DNA of 64,000 nucleotides from Candidatus Rifleibacteriota bacterium (GTDB taxonomy: Bacteria; Muiribacteriota; Ozemobacteria; Ozemobacterales; Ozemobacteraceae): contig JAFPZP010000050.1 in assembly GCA_017417215.1 (NCBI GenBank), positions 1 to 64,000 of the forward strand, in the 5' to 3' direction. Numbering within the stretch: the stretch's first letter is position 1; every line of letters begins with the position of its first letter. Under the pieces are notes generated by a model. It saw only the letters and a list, made by a program, of their open reading frames with translations, was not told the origin of the DNA and searched no databases. Positions 26,313 through 35,760 of the stretch are shown here, piece by piece. The translations under genes and the position numbers were made by a program.

Positions 26313-29300
26313 TTACTTCTTGGTAAGTCCGCCATTTCTGCCGTATTTAGCATGTGCATTAGTGAATTCATCAGATGCCATAGCACCAGTAATTGATATT
26401 TCACCTGCAAGAACTGTTGCTGCAAGAATTTCAGCCAGTTTCTTTGCTTTGCCAGGACCAGAACACTGCATTAATTCCAAGCACTTCTTCTGGGTTGGGA
26501 GTCTTGTTCCACCACCAACTGTACCTACCATTACGTCAGGCAGAGTTACGCTAACTTGTAAAGCAACATCGATAAGCTTCATGTAGGTTACACCACAAGC
26601 AGATTCAGCGACACAGGCTGGGTCTTGACCAGCTGCTATGTATACTGCAGCAAGCATATTTGCATAATGTGCTTGAACACCATAAGAATGAGCCTGTAGA
26701 GAAGTAATCATTGTCAATTCACCAAGTCTGATAATTCTTTCTGGTGTTGTATGTAAGAACTGTTTAACTATATCTGCTGGTATTCTTACAACTGCGACTA
26801 CTTTCTTCCCGCGGTTTCTTGTGAAGTTGACCGCGTTGACTTTCTTATCGCCTGAAAGATTTGATTCTAGGAACCAATCATAAATAGAACCGTCATAGGT
26901 GTTGAGAATGTATTCTATAGCTGCTCTTGTTGCAATAGTGGTCATATTCTGACCAGAAGCATCACCAGTTGAATAAACCATTCTTAGAACGAGCTGAGTT
27001 CCTATTGGATACTGTTCTATAGTGAGCATTTTGCCAAACTTTGTAGTACTGTCAGCAACTTTTTTAATACCAGCAAAGTTATTGGATATCCAAGCTGAGA
27101 ATTTTTCTAAGTCGGAAAGAGTTGCAAATTCAAATACTGGTGTTCTGATAAGGCTATCTTCTAGTATACGAACTTCTGCACCACCAGACATGGTTATTAT
27201 CTGGCAACCACGAGCTACTGAAGAAACCAGAGCACCTTCAGTGGTAGCTAATGGAATATAGAAATCGCCGTCAGCATGTTCGCCTTTTACTTTTAAAGGA
27301 CCGCAAATACCTATTGGTAAAGTTACAAATCCGGCAAAACCTTCGATGTTACCGCAATAAGCTTCTGGATCATCTGGTTTTGGTAAAGCAAAATTCTGAT
27401 TACCAGTGTAGTTTCTAATGAATTTCTGTCTAGCTTCAATAGCTTCTAATGAGTAGTCTAATAGCGGAGGCATATCTTCGCTTGTAGCTGTTTCAGAACG
27501 ATTTACTTCTGACATCTTGCTTGTATCTACTTTAGTTGCTAAGAAAGAGAACAAATCATCAAAAGTTTCTACAGAGCTACCAATCAATTCTTTAAAAGAA
27601 ATGCCGAAACGTTTTTCTAGCTTAAGAAGCATTGCTATAACGCCAAGAGAATCAAGCTGTATAAAAGAATCTAGTCTTGTTGTCAGCTTAATCTTGTGAT
27701 AGTCAGCTTTTAAGAAATTTGCTATTTCCTGTCGGAATGCTTCGAAAAGCTGTTCATTTCTTGGGGCGGAGCTTATTTCTTCGTGCTTTGGTCCGATTTC
27801 CGGCTGTTTACGTTCTTTGTTGCTTAAAGCTTCTGCTAATTCAAAACGTTTAACTTTAGTGCTGGCAGAACGTGGTAACGGTGAGCCAAGCATGAATATC
27901 TTTCTGATTTTTTCTGTTTCTGGCCAATCTTCTGTCTTTGAGCGAAGATCTGCTTCAACAAAGTTAAGTATATCTTCTGAGGCTTTACCTTCAAATACGC
28001 CTTTTCTTGGAACGAAAGCAAAGGCTGGAACTTCAAGATCATCTAGAACAATACCAAAAATAGAATATTCTTCAGCATATTTTAAAGTACCCAATCTAAC
28101 TTCAAGTTCATCAGGATAAACATTTACACCTGAACCAGAAATAATTACTTCTTTTGCTCTTCCGCGTATGTATAGGTTGCCTTTTTCATCTATTGAAGCC
28201 AAGTCGCCAGTTTTGAAAAATCCATTTTCGAATAGAGTCTGGTCAAGTTCTGGCTGGTTATAGATGCCAGATAACAATGTTGGTGAAGATACAAGGAGTT
28301 CGCCAACGCCGTCAGTAGGATTGTTAAGTTTTACTTTAACAACATCTAAGGGTTTACCTATAGAATCCGGAGGACAATCGCCACTGTTGAAAATAATGCC
28401 AGCAGCTGTTTCTGTCATACCAAAACCTTGAGAAATCTTAACGCCTTTGCTAGCTAAGAACATTATTGTTTTTGGACTGGGAGCTGCGCCACCAACAACG
28501 ATATCTATTGGGGGAAGCTTGAAGTCTGGGTTCTGCATGAATGACAAAGCGAGAAGATCACAGAGTCTTGGAACTGCTAATAAGAATCTGGACTGGTATT
28601 TTAATATAAGACCAAACATTTCTGCTGGGTTAAGAGTGTTGCATAATATGTTGGTGCAGTGCCAATACAAAGGTGCAATACCTGAGTCTACCAATGCAAA
28701 TACATGGCTGAAGGGTAAAATTGTAACAATCTTGTCTTTGGGATTACAGTGAACAAGATCTTTTGCAATTCTTGCAGACTCAATAATTGCTCTGTGACTG
28801 AGCATTATTCCTTTGGGTCTGCCAGTTGTGCCTGATGTATACATTAATGTAGCTATATCATGAGGCTTTATTTCTCTATCAGCAGGTGCATGAGCAGTGC
28901 TGTTCCCTTTTACCAATATTTCATATTCGTCTTCAAAGATAAATTTGGCTTTATATTCGTTAGGAATATATTGGCTAAATCTTTGAGAATATTTGCGCAT
29001 CATGATTATGACGGCAGGATTACTGTCTGCTAGAACAGATTGGAATCTATCTAAGGCGGTATTTCCATCTAATGGAACTGCTATTTTGCCAGAGCTTGCA
29101 ATTCCTATAAAAATTGGTAGCCAATAAAGGTGATTTTCTGTTACCATCAGGACTCTTTCGCCTCTATTGATGGCAACTTTATTAAGTAAATCTGCTATTT
29201 CTTGTGTCTTTTCTTCAAACTGCTGATAAGTTAGTTTAGAAATCTTACCTGCTTGTTCAAATATAATAGCATCAAGGTCAGCAATTTCGCTGATATTCTG

Positions 29301-29324
29301 TATTTTCAGAGTATCTCCAAACAT
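26313..29324 (-). CDS. Fusion: AMP-forming acyl-CoA/ACP ligase - acyl carrier domain - class I HMG-CoA reductase
   Basis: This 1003-residue protein has three domains in one frame. Residues 1-510 are an AMP-forming ligase with YTSGTTGRPKG (162-172), GFGMTETAAG (301-310), GDL and the C-terminal Lys490. Residues 525-600 are an acyl carrier domain with LDSLGV, where Ser559 should carry phosphopantetheine. Residues 620-1003 match class I HMG-CoA reductase: ATTEGALVSS (Glu696), GDASGQNM, GDKKVNAVNF (Lys827), GQDPA (Asp901), VGGGT and His991. All four catalytic residues are present. The ligase could load an acid onto the carrier and the reductase could reduce that thioester to an alcohol. Normal HMG-CoA reductases stand alone. 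No other mevalonate genes lie here. The domains are sure; the joint reaction is inferred. Confidence 0.9.
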   Translation of the reverse strand: MFGDTLKIQNISEIADLDAIIFEQAGKISKLTYQQFEEKTQEIADLLNKVAINRGERVLMVTENHLYWLPIFIGIASSGKIAVPLDGNTALDRFQSVLADSNPAVIIMMRKYSQRFSQYIPNEYKAKFIFEDEYEILVKGNSTAHAPADREIKPHDIATLMYTSGTTGRPKGIMLSHRAIIESARIAKDLVHCNPKDKIVTILPFSHVFALVDSGIAPLYWHCTNILCNTLNPAEMFGLILKYQSRFLLAVPRLCDLLALSFMQNPDFKLPPIDIVVGGAAPSPKTIMFLASKGVKISQGFGMTETAAGIIFNSGDCPPDSIGKPLDVVKVKLNNPTDGVGELLVSSPTLLSGIYNQPELDQTLFENGFFKTGDLASIDEKGNLYIRGRAKEVIISGSGVNVYPDELEVRLGTLKYAEEYSIFGIVLDDLEVPAFAFVPRKGVFEGKASEDILNFVEADLRSKTEDWPETEKIRKIFMLGSPLPRSASTKVKRFELAEALSNKERKQPEIGPKHEEISSAPRNEQLFEAFRQEIANFLKADYHKIKLTTRLDSFIQLDSLGVIAMLLKLEKRFGISFKELIGSSVETFDDLFSFLATKVDTSKMSEVNRSETATSEDMPPLLDYSLEAIEARQKFIRNYTGNQNFALPKPDDPEAYCGNIEGFAGFVTLPIGICGPLKVKGEHADGDFYIPLATTEGALVSSVARGCQIITMSGGAEVRILEDSLIRTPVFEFATLSDLEKFSAWISNNFAGIKKVADSTTKFGKMLTIEQYPIGTQLVLRMVYSTGDASGQNMTTIATRAAIEYILNTYDGSIYDWFLESNLSGDKKVNAVNFTRNRGKKVVAVVRIPADIVKQFLHTTPERIIRLGELTMITSLQAHSYGVQAHYANMLAAVYIAAGQDPACVAESACGVTYMKLIDVALQVSVTLPDVMVGTVGGGTRLPTQKKCLELMQCSGPGKAKKLAEILAATVLAGEISITGAMASDEFTNAHAKYGRNGGLTKK

Positions 29325-29455
29325 GGGAAATTTTGCACTCCTATGCTAATTGATTTTTGCATAAGATTATATCAGAATTTTGGTTGTTTTGCTGAACTTT
29401 TTTAGAGAATGTGCATAGTTTCACAAAGTTTAGTTAAGAAAATTGTTAAGATAAA

Positions 29456-30703
29456 TTATAGATTTTTTTCAACTATTAATTCATTCTCTTCAGCTTTAAT
29501 ACCTGTTACAGTCATCAGTTTATTTTTCAACGAAGTGTCATCTGATTTTAATTTACAGGGCACATATTCTTTTGAATAGCCTTTAAGCCAACCATCTTCC
29601 AAGGTTTCCCAAAGAACTTCAACTTTGTGACCTTCAAAATGCTTAGCAAAATTGTTGGCATATTTTTTCCAAACTTTTTCAACTCTATCTGAACGGGCTA
29701 TTTTTATTTCATTGCTTATTTGGTTTGGCATAACAGCGGCTGGTGTGCCATCTCGCTTTGAATACCTGAAGATATGAAATCTTGAAAATTGTATTTCATC
29801 TAAAAAATTCAAAGTTTCCTGGAAGTCTTCTTCTGTTTCACCAGGGAAACCAACAATCAAGTCGGTAGTAATAGCGGCTTCTGGCATTGATTCTCTGATA
29901 TGTTCAACAACAGCTTTGAAATCTTTTGCTAAATAAGGGCGATGCATAGCTTTTAAAATCTTGTCGCATCCTGATTGTAATGGCAAATGGAAATGATGAC
30001 AGGCTTTGGGGGAATTGGCAACCCAGTCAATCAGCTCATCTTTGACTTCAACTGATTCTATCGAGCTTAAACGTATTCTTTCCAGTCCATCAAGCTTTTC
30101 TAGCTCTTTCAACAAAGGAACCAAAGAAGGTTTATAGTGACCAACATGAATGCCGGTCAGCACTATTTCTTTGTGACCTTCATCTATTAGTTCTTTTGCT
30201 TCTTTTATTGCATCATCTATAGGTCTTGACCATTCCGGACCACGCAGATGGGCGACAATACAATATGAGCAAAACTGGCTGCATCCATCTTGAACTTTAA
30301 GATAGGCTCTGGTCATGCCTGTATGCTGTATTTTTGTTGCTGACTCTGTGTTATCACATTTTATATCTAGCGAAAGAGCTGACATCATTTCGTTTATTGA
30401 GTCTATATCGCTATATGGAAGAAGCCAATCAACTTCTGGAACAGTTTCGTTATGCTTTTTTACCAGTCTTGCTTCACAACCGGCTAAAACTATTTTTGAA
30501 TCGTTTTTTTTGCGTTTGACAGCTCTTATAAGCTGTCTTGCTTTTTGAGAGGCTCTGCCTGTTACAGAACAGCCGTTAAGTATAAAAACATCAGGACATT
30601 CTTCCTGTTCTTCCAAACCATATTCTTTAAGCTTTTCAGCTATTCTTTCACCGTCATATTGGCTTACTTTACAGCCTAACGAACGTATATAAAATGTTGT
30701 CAT
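29456..30703 (-). CDS. mtaB: MtaB-like tRNA methylthiotransferase (radical SAM)
   Basis: This 415-residue protein has the three parts of the family. An N-terminal UPF0004 domain carries C11, C45 and C76 for one [4Fe-4S] cluster. A radical SAM domain has CSQFCSYC (C141, C145, C148), and a C-terminal TRAM-like part follows. The start SLGCKVSQYD is typical of MtaB, which adds a methylthio group to t6A37 in tRNA; MiaB-type proteins usually read GCQMN. A clear AGGAAA ribosome site is present. Nothing nearby is functionally linked. Confidence 0.88.
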   Translation of the reverse strand: MTTFYIRSLGCKVSQYDGERIAEKLKEYGLEEQEECPDVFILNGCSVTGRASQKARQLIRAVKRKKNDSKIVLAGCEARLVKKHNETVPEVDWLLPYSDIDSINEMMSALSLDIKCDNTESATKIQHTGMTRAYLKVQDGCSQFCSYCIVAHLRGPEWSRPIDDAIKEAKELIDEGHKEIVLTGIHVGHYKPSLVPLLKELEKLDGLERIRLSSIESVEVKDELIDWVANSPKACHHFHLPLQSGCDKILKAMHRPYLAKDFKAVVEHIRESMPEAAITTDLIVGFPGETEEDFQETLNFLDEIQFSRFHIFRYSKRDGTPAAVMPNQISNEIKIARSDRVEKVWKKYANNFAKHFEGHKVEVLWETLEDGWLKGYSKEYVPCKLKSDDTSLKNKLMTVTGIKAEENELIVEKNL

Positions 30704-30751
30704 TTTGTTTCCTAAGACCAGAGATAATAATTTATCTAATATAATTGCCTA

Positions 30752-30934
30752 TTATTTTATAATCTCTATATTCTTTCTTTTAGTATAGTTAATACCATAT
30801 AACCCATTAAAAACTGTAATTTTAATTTGGTTATCCTTTTTTACTTTAGATAATAAATCTTTATTCACATAGACTTCTTGGGTGACATTGATTGTAGGAT
30901 TTATGGTTAATACACCATAAATAATAAAAAAACA
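30752..30934 (-). pseudogene. Possible remnant of a small gene with a poly-T frameshift
   Basis: A 60-codon reading frame without stops ends at a TAA, yet has no usable start. Its product reads like real protein (NVTQEVYVNKDLLSKVK, then ITVFNGLYGINYTKR). If the run of seven T near its start had six, it would begin with ATG and form a 60-residue protein. It lies in the 312-base gap between the divergent mtaB-like and M20 peptidase genes. The rest of that gap is AT-rich and seems to hold only promoters. It may also be chance. No family is recognised. Confidence 0.35.
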
Positions 30935-31015
30935 TTATTCTTATCTTTCAAGTCATTTATAATATATTATATTATTCAGCATTTTATTAATCAATATAAT
31001 AATCGGAGCATAAAT

Positions 31016-32311
31016 ATGGAAGAAAAACTGGTAGAAAAGATAAATGGCATTTGTGAAGAATATTATGAAAAAACAGTGGATTTGCTTTCAAGGGTAATTG
31101 CCTGTAAATCATATTCAGGTCATGAAGGTGACTGTGCAGATTTGTTAAAAGACTTTTTTAAAGAAAATGAGATTCCTGTTTTTGTTGATTCAAGAGGTAG
31201 TTTGTTAGCTGTATCAACACCATTTAGCGAATATACTAATAATGAAGATAACGCAAAGCAATGGGTGACAAAGGCTATTGAAGATGCTTCTAATAATAAT
31301 GCCAAGATTTTGATTTATAATGCTCATATGGATGTGGTTTCTGCAGATAACTCTGAAGAATGGACTGATGACCCATTTAAGGCTGTTAGAAGAGAAGGGA
31401 AAATATTTGGGCGAGGAACCTGCGATATGAAGGGTGCTTTGGCGGCAATGGCCTATTCTTTGGTTCTAACAAAAGCTTTAGACAAAGTATTCAAAAGAAA
31501 AGTAGTGTTGCTTGGTTGCTTTGTTACAGAAGAAGAAGTCAGCGAAGGAATGGCTTTTAAAGATATTTTTGAAGAATTTGGTTTAAAGGCTGATATGGTT
31601 TTGCTTGGTGAACCTTCTAAAATGCAGATTTCCAGAGGACAACGAGGAAAATTGGAAATGTGTGTTGAAACAACGGGGGTATGTTCTCATACCTCTGTTC
31701 CAGAAACGGCTGTTAGTGCCGTTTATAAACTAGCTGACGTATTAAAGTCCGTTGAAAAATATGAATTGGACGAAAGAGCAAAGTATGGTTTAGATGCAGA
31801 AAACACACTAAATAGAACTACTTTGGCGGTTGCATCCATAGAAAGTTGGCCTAAGAATCGAAGTTTCGTTCCAGACAGAGCTGCTGCTTATGTTACAGGC
31901 AGATTAGCGCTAGGTCAAAGCATGAAAAGTATTTGTGATACTTTAGAAAAACACTATAATTGGCCAGAAGGAACGAAATGCTCTCAGTTCGTATATCGTG
32001 GGGAATCATATAAGGGAAAGAAAAGCGAATGGGTTTCTGAGCACCAGGGCTGGGAAACCAAAAAGGATTCTGCCTTTTTTAAGTTGGTTTCCGAGGCTTT
32101 TAAGGCTATAACAGGGAAAGAGCCAATTAATAAAATATGGCCGTTTTCCACAGATGGTGTGTATAGCGCAAGCAGAGCTGGTATCCCAACATTAGGTCTG
32201 GGACCTGGTTATGAAGAAATGGCTCACAAAATTGACGAATGGGTAAAAGAAGAAGATTTTAAACTTGCTTTGAAGCTCTATACGCTGATTCCTTTCTATA
32301 GCGAAGAATAA
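31016..32311 (+). CDS. M20-family metallohydrolase (YgeY-like)
   Basis: This 431-residue peptidase or deacylase of the ArgE/DapE/CPG2 group has visible metal ligands: H104 and D106 (NAHMD), D137 (RGTCDMKG) and the E172/E173 pair (TEEE). The C-terminal WPFSTDGVYSASRAGIPTLGLGPG resembles YgeY, a hydrolase linked to selenium and purine metabolism in other bacteria. No such genes are seen here. It should be a cytosolic two-zinc enzyme acting on a small amide. It has a GGAG ribosome site and stops five bases before a convergent gene. Confidence 0.85.
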   Translation: MEEKLVEKINGICEEYYEKTVDLLSRVIACKSYSGHEGDCADLLKDFFKENEIPVFVDSRGSLLAVSTPFSEYTNNEDNAKQWVTKAIEDASNNNAKILIYNAHMDVVSADNSEEWTDDPFKAVRREGKIFGRGTCDMKGALAAMAYSLVLTKALDKVFKRKVVLLGCFVTEEEVSEGMAFKDIFEEFGLKADMVLLGEPSKMQISRGQRGKLEMCVETTGVCSHTSVPETAVSAVYKLADVLKSVEKYELDERAKYGLDAENTLNRTTLAVASIESWPKNRSFVPDRAAAYVTGRLALGQSMKSICDTLEKHYNWPEGTKCSQFVYRGESYKGKKSEWVSEHQGWETKKDSAFFKLVSEAFKAITGKEPINKIWPFSTDGVYSASRAGIPTLGLGPGYEEMAHKIDEWVKEEDFKLALKLYTLIPFYSEE

Positions 32312-32316
32312 AAATA

Positions 32317-33096
32317 CTATATTCTTCTCATGATGAAATACCAGGCTAAGCCTATCCATTCATGCATGGCGGCTCTAAACATAGAGAGGTTTTCATTTGC
32401 GTATACAGTTGTTTCTTTATTGTGGCAGGGTGCAGGCAGCACTTTGAAACCTAATTTGCTGAATGTTAAGCAAGAGCGATAAATATGAGCGTTGCTTGTT
32501 GTCAGTAAGATTGTGTTAATTCCTTTTGCTTCTAACTGTATTTTGGCATAAGCGGCTTCTGTTGCTGTTGTTTTTATGTCTTCGCTTTTGAAAATAGTTA
32601 ATTTATCTTTGGGAATTTCTAGCATCTGGGTTAGAGAAGCTACTGCGTCATATTCTTTAAAACCGTTAGTTTCGCTAAAACCCGTGCTAATATATAAATG
32701 TTTGGCTTGGCCTTCTTTTAATAGTTTTGCACCATGTATTACTCTTTGATAGCAAGAGAAAGAGGGTTCTCCAGCAGGACTGACTCCGGAAGCTAGTACT
32801 AAAACAGCATCAGCAGATTCAGTAGAGTGGGGGAGTATTAGAGGAACAGTCATATAACCGCCTATTGGAAAGGCTATAAGTAATATTATAATGGCTAAGG
32901 TTATTGTGCTTCCTGTCTTAAAAGCATTTCTATATTTCCTTAAAATTTTGGGTAATTGTTTTTTGGGAGCTAAACAATAATAAATACAGAATAATAAGTA
33001 AATTGTTGCATAAAAATAAGAGTAGACTCTGTGAAGTTGGTGAAAAACGATAAAGCCAAGGAATGGCAGAAATAAAGCTATAAGTTTTCCTAACAT
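32317..33096 (-). CDS. YdcF/DUF218-family membrane protein
   Basis: This 259-residue protein has three N-terminal membrane segments (about residues 1-18, 27-45 and 68-88) and a DUF218 domain. The pattern ADAVLVLASGVSP, then HGAKLLKEGQAKHLYISTG, ESEDIKTTATEAAYAK-like and LLTTSNAHIYRS matches SanA/ElyC/YdcF proteins, linked to envelope integrity and lipid carrier use. It follows comEC by seven bases and may be in that operon. Confidence 0.85.
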   Translation of the reverse strand: MLGKLIALFLPFLGFIVFHQLHRVYSYFYATIYLLFCIYYCLAPKKQLPKILRKYRNAFKTGSTITLAIIILLIAFPIGGYMTVPLILPHSTESADAVLVLASGVSPAGEPSFSCYQRVIHGAKLLKEGQAKHLYISTGFSETNGFKEYDAVASLTQMLEIPKDKLTIFKSEDIKTTATEAAYAKIQLEAKGINTILLTTSNAHIYRSCLTFSKLGFKVLPAPCHNKETTVYANENLSMFRAAMHEWIGLAWYFIMRRI

Positions 33097-33103
33097 TTAA
33101 TGA

Positions 33104-35329
33104 TTACCTAAGATTTTTCTTTTTTCTAAGTTTTGAGATATTATCATACTTTATAAATTTCCAACACCATTTTACAAGTTCTTCGCGTAATATTAAGTGT
33201 TTCTCAATTGAACCGTTGAAGTCTTTATCATCTAGTATTTGTTTTAATAGGTTTTGAGCTTCTAAATATAGAGCTTGTCCTTCTTTTATTATTTCTTTCA
33301 GTTGAGGGTTACTAACTCTAGGCTGTAAATCTGAAGCCATTATAAAGTCAGATAATATAGCAATTGCTAAGTATTTATCGTTAACTTTTATATCTATGTT
33401 GATACTATCTATAGATAGAGGGGGCTCTAGATTGTTATTTATTCTGTTCAGCAATTCAAAACCTATTATGGCCAGCGTAAAAATATGAGCTTGAAGCAGG
33501 CGTTCAGGTTCTTTTATAAAAAGGTCTTTATCCATGGAAAATAGACGGTAGTATAAATTCTGACCGTCAACATTCAGAATGTTAACCGGAATAACATCTT
33601 CTAAATCTTTGGAATTATTGGTCTTTATTCTTTTTAAGTTTGATATCAGATCATCTATTGCTTCAACTATATATGTATTTTGGAAAGGGTTTTCGATTTT
33701 TGCAGTTGCTTGCTTTTTTATAGTTGAATCCATTAGTGCAGTTTTGCCTAAGAGAGTGGGGGTAGCTTTTGAATCTTTATCTATGTGTATTTTTATAGCT
33801 TTCTTTTTTGGTAGCCTTGTTTCTGGAATTCTATCTAATTCATGTTTATGGTTTAATGCTTCAACATATTTCATCTGCCATTTGTTAAAGATAGAGATTA
33901 AAAACAGTAGGGTTGCATATATGCAGAGGATGGTAAAACTGCTGATATTGCCAACATAAAAATATAAGCCAGGAATACCTTTAACATATTCCAAGAATTG
34001 TATTAACGAGTCTAATAAAATTGAATAACCTGAATTTAAGAGCAAAGTAGATATAGAGAAAATAGAAAGGAAGGCTATTATAAAACCTAAGGGCAAGATA
34101 AAAGTAAAGGTCCAGAGAATAAGAGGATTTACAAATAAGCTGGAAAGAGAAACTGTTCCGAAAATATAAGCCGACATAGGCATAATTCCTAGATTTGCTG
34201 CAAAAGTAACAGCTAAGTACCGGCTAATAGATTCAGGCAAATATATTTTTGAAAGTAAGAATTTAATAGGTGAACTAAGGAATATTATTGATAAAACTGC
34301 AGTAAAGGAAAGAATAAAAGAGGCATTGTGCAAGAGAGATGGGTCATGTAGCAGCATAAAAAAAGCAGCTATAGAAACAGGCTTCATAGGAGATGATGAT
34401 GATTCCAGAAGAAAAGTTATTGAAACAGAAAGATACATTATTAATGCACGCCATACAGAAGGACTTCCAACAGTAATCATTGCATAAAAAGTTAGTATTA
34501 GCGAGGTTAAGACAAATCTTGATATAGGCGGAATCTTAAACCAATGTAAAATAGCTGTTGTAAAAAGAATGATAATCATTATGTGTTGACCAGATATCGC
34601 TAAAACATGGCTAATACCTGTTTCAATAAAAATACTTTTGTCTGAAATCTGGCTTGTATCACCTAATAAAAAGCCTGTTACTATTGCAGAATGTTCTTTT
34701 TTCAGCTCAGATGTAAGACTATCTTTTATTTTTGTTTGTAATTCTTTGAAGGTAGTTTTTATAGATGGAAGTTTGGGTTGAGTAACACTAAAACTGGCAA
34801 CTTCAAAAACAGGTAGAGTATCAAAAGATATTATTCTCATTTTTCCTGTTAATGAATAGTATTGTTCAGGATAAAGTCTTTGTCTGTTTATTGTCGTCTT
34901 ACAGTTAATTTTAAAAGGTATATCTATGGTTTGGTTATCTATGGAATAGGTTACTTCTTTAAATGAATATAATATTTTATTGTTTTTCTGAATTGTTGAC
35001 TCACCGGTATACCTGCCGTAAATAGTTCCAGAAGTGTTATCTAAGGTCAATAAATCAGAATAACCTGAAACAGGTTTGAATCTTGCTGTTCCATAAAACA
35101 TTGAAGCAAATAAAGCTGCTACTAGCAGACTAATAGTTTGAGCTTTTGCAGTTTTCAGGAAAAATGAAGCAGATAAAGCTGCGACTGAAATACTAATCCA
35201 AACTATAAATAAATCACTGGAAAATTGTTCTGAAATTATTATTCCAACTATAAACAGAGCAACAAAAACTGGTAGTAATTCAAAATGAGATTTTACTATT
35301 TTAGGCTCTTTTTTTCCCTTTTTTTTCAT
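33104..35329 (-). CDS. comEC: ComEC/Rec2-type DNA uptake channel with unusual C-terminus
   Basis: This 741-residue protein has an N-terminal soluble part between membrane segments (about residues 80-200). It is followed by the competence domain with GFLLGDTSQISDKS and ETGISHVLAISGQH, and many membrane helices to about residue 475. ComEC moves single-stranded DNA across the inner membrane. Most family members end in a metallo-beta-lactamase nuclease domain. Here that is missing; instead a mostly helical, charged cytoplasmic region of about 255 residues of unknown type follows. The gene overlaps comEA by four bases, which supports the call. Confidence 0.88.
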   Translation of the reverse strand: MKKKGKKEPKIVKSHFELLPVFVALFIVGIIISEQFSSDLFIVWISISVAALSASFFLKTAKAQTISLLVAALFASMFYGTARFKPVSGYSDLLTLDNTSGTIYGRYTGESTIQKNNKILYSFKEVTYSIDNQTIDIPFKINCKTTINRQRLYPEQYYSLTGKMRIISFDTLPVFEVASFSVTQPKLPSIKTTFKELQTKIKDSLTSELKKEHSAIVTGFLLGDTSQISDKSIFIETGISHVLAISGQHIMIIILFTTAILHWFKIPPISRFVLTSLILTFYAMITVGSPSVWRALIMYLSVSITFLLESSSSPMKPVSIAAFFMLLHDPSLLHNASFILSFTAVLSIIFLSSPIKFLLSKIYLPESISRYLAVTFAANLGIMPMSAYIFGTVSLSSLFVNPLILWTFTFILPLGFIIAFLSIFSISTLLLNSGYSILLDSLIQFLEYVKGIPGLYFYVGNISSFTILCIYATLLFLISIFNKWQMKYVEALNHKHELDRIPETRLPKKKAIKIHIDKDSKATPTLLGKTALMDSTIKKQATAKIENPFQNTYIVEAIDDLISNLKRIKTNNSKDLEDVIPVNILNVDGQNLYYRLFSMDKDLFIKEPERLLQAHIFTLAIIGFELLNRINNNLEPPLSIDSINIDIKVNDKYLAIAILSDFIMASDLQPRVSNPQLKEIIKEGQALYLEAQNLLKQILDDKDFNGSIEKHLILREELVKWCWKFIKYDNISKLRKKKNLR

Positions 35330-35760
35330 AAATCAGCGTTATCCTTGGGTGGAAAAAGTCTTACACCAGATTGTTTAAGGGCTTCAATTTGAAGAGTTGA
35401 GATTCCAGTAATTCTATCACGAAAATTTCGCCAATCATCAAATTGGCTTATTTGTCTTTCTTCTATTATTCTAGTTGCTGTTTTAGGTCCTATTCCAGGA
35501 CAAGTAATCAATACTTCATATGGTGATGTATTTAAAAAGACTCTTTCGGGCGAGAATTTCTTTACTTGCTCTACTTTCTTAAGCTCATCACTTGAAGTTG
35601 GTACATCAATAGTGATTTCTATCTGGCTATTTCCATCTAATACTGCTTTTTTGGGTGGCAAATTATTTGGTGCAGAAATCATATAGATAACACCAATTAT
35701 AAGCACTAAACTAGTGAGGATTTTAATTTTTATCTGTTCTTCTCTTGTTAGGAAAAACAA
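35326..35760 (-). CDS. comEA: ComEA-like helix-hairpin-helix DNA-binding protein
   Basis: This 144-residue protein has one N-terminal membrane segment and a C-terminal pair of helix-hairpin-helix motifs (NTSPYEVLITCPGIGPKTATRIIEER, then IEALKQSGVRLFPP). ComEA binds double-stranded DNA outside the inner membrane and hands it to ComEC, encoded directly downstream. The length suits the family. The start overlaps the end of the previous gene by 13 bases. Confidence 0.88.
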   Translation of the reverse strand: MFFLTREEQIKIKILTSLVLIIGVIYMISAPNNLPPKKAVLDGNSQIEITIDVPTSSDELKKVEQVKKFSPERVFLNTSPYEVLITCPGIGPKTATRIIEERQISQFDDWRNFRDRITGISTLQIEALKQSGVRLFPPKDNADL

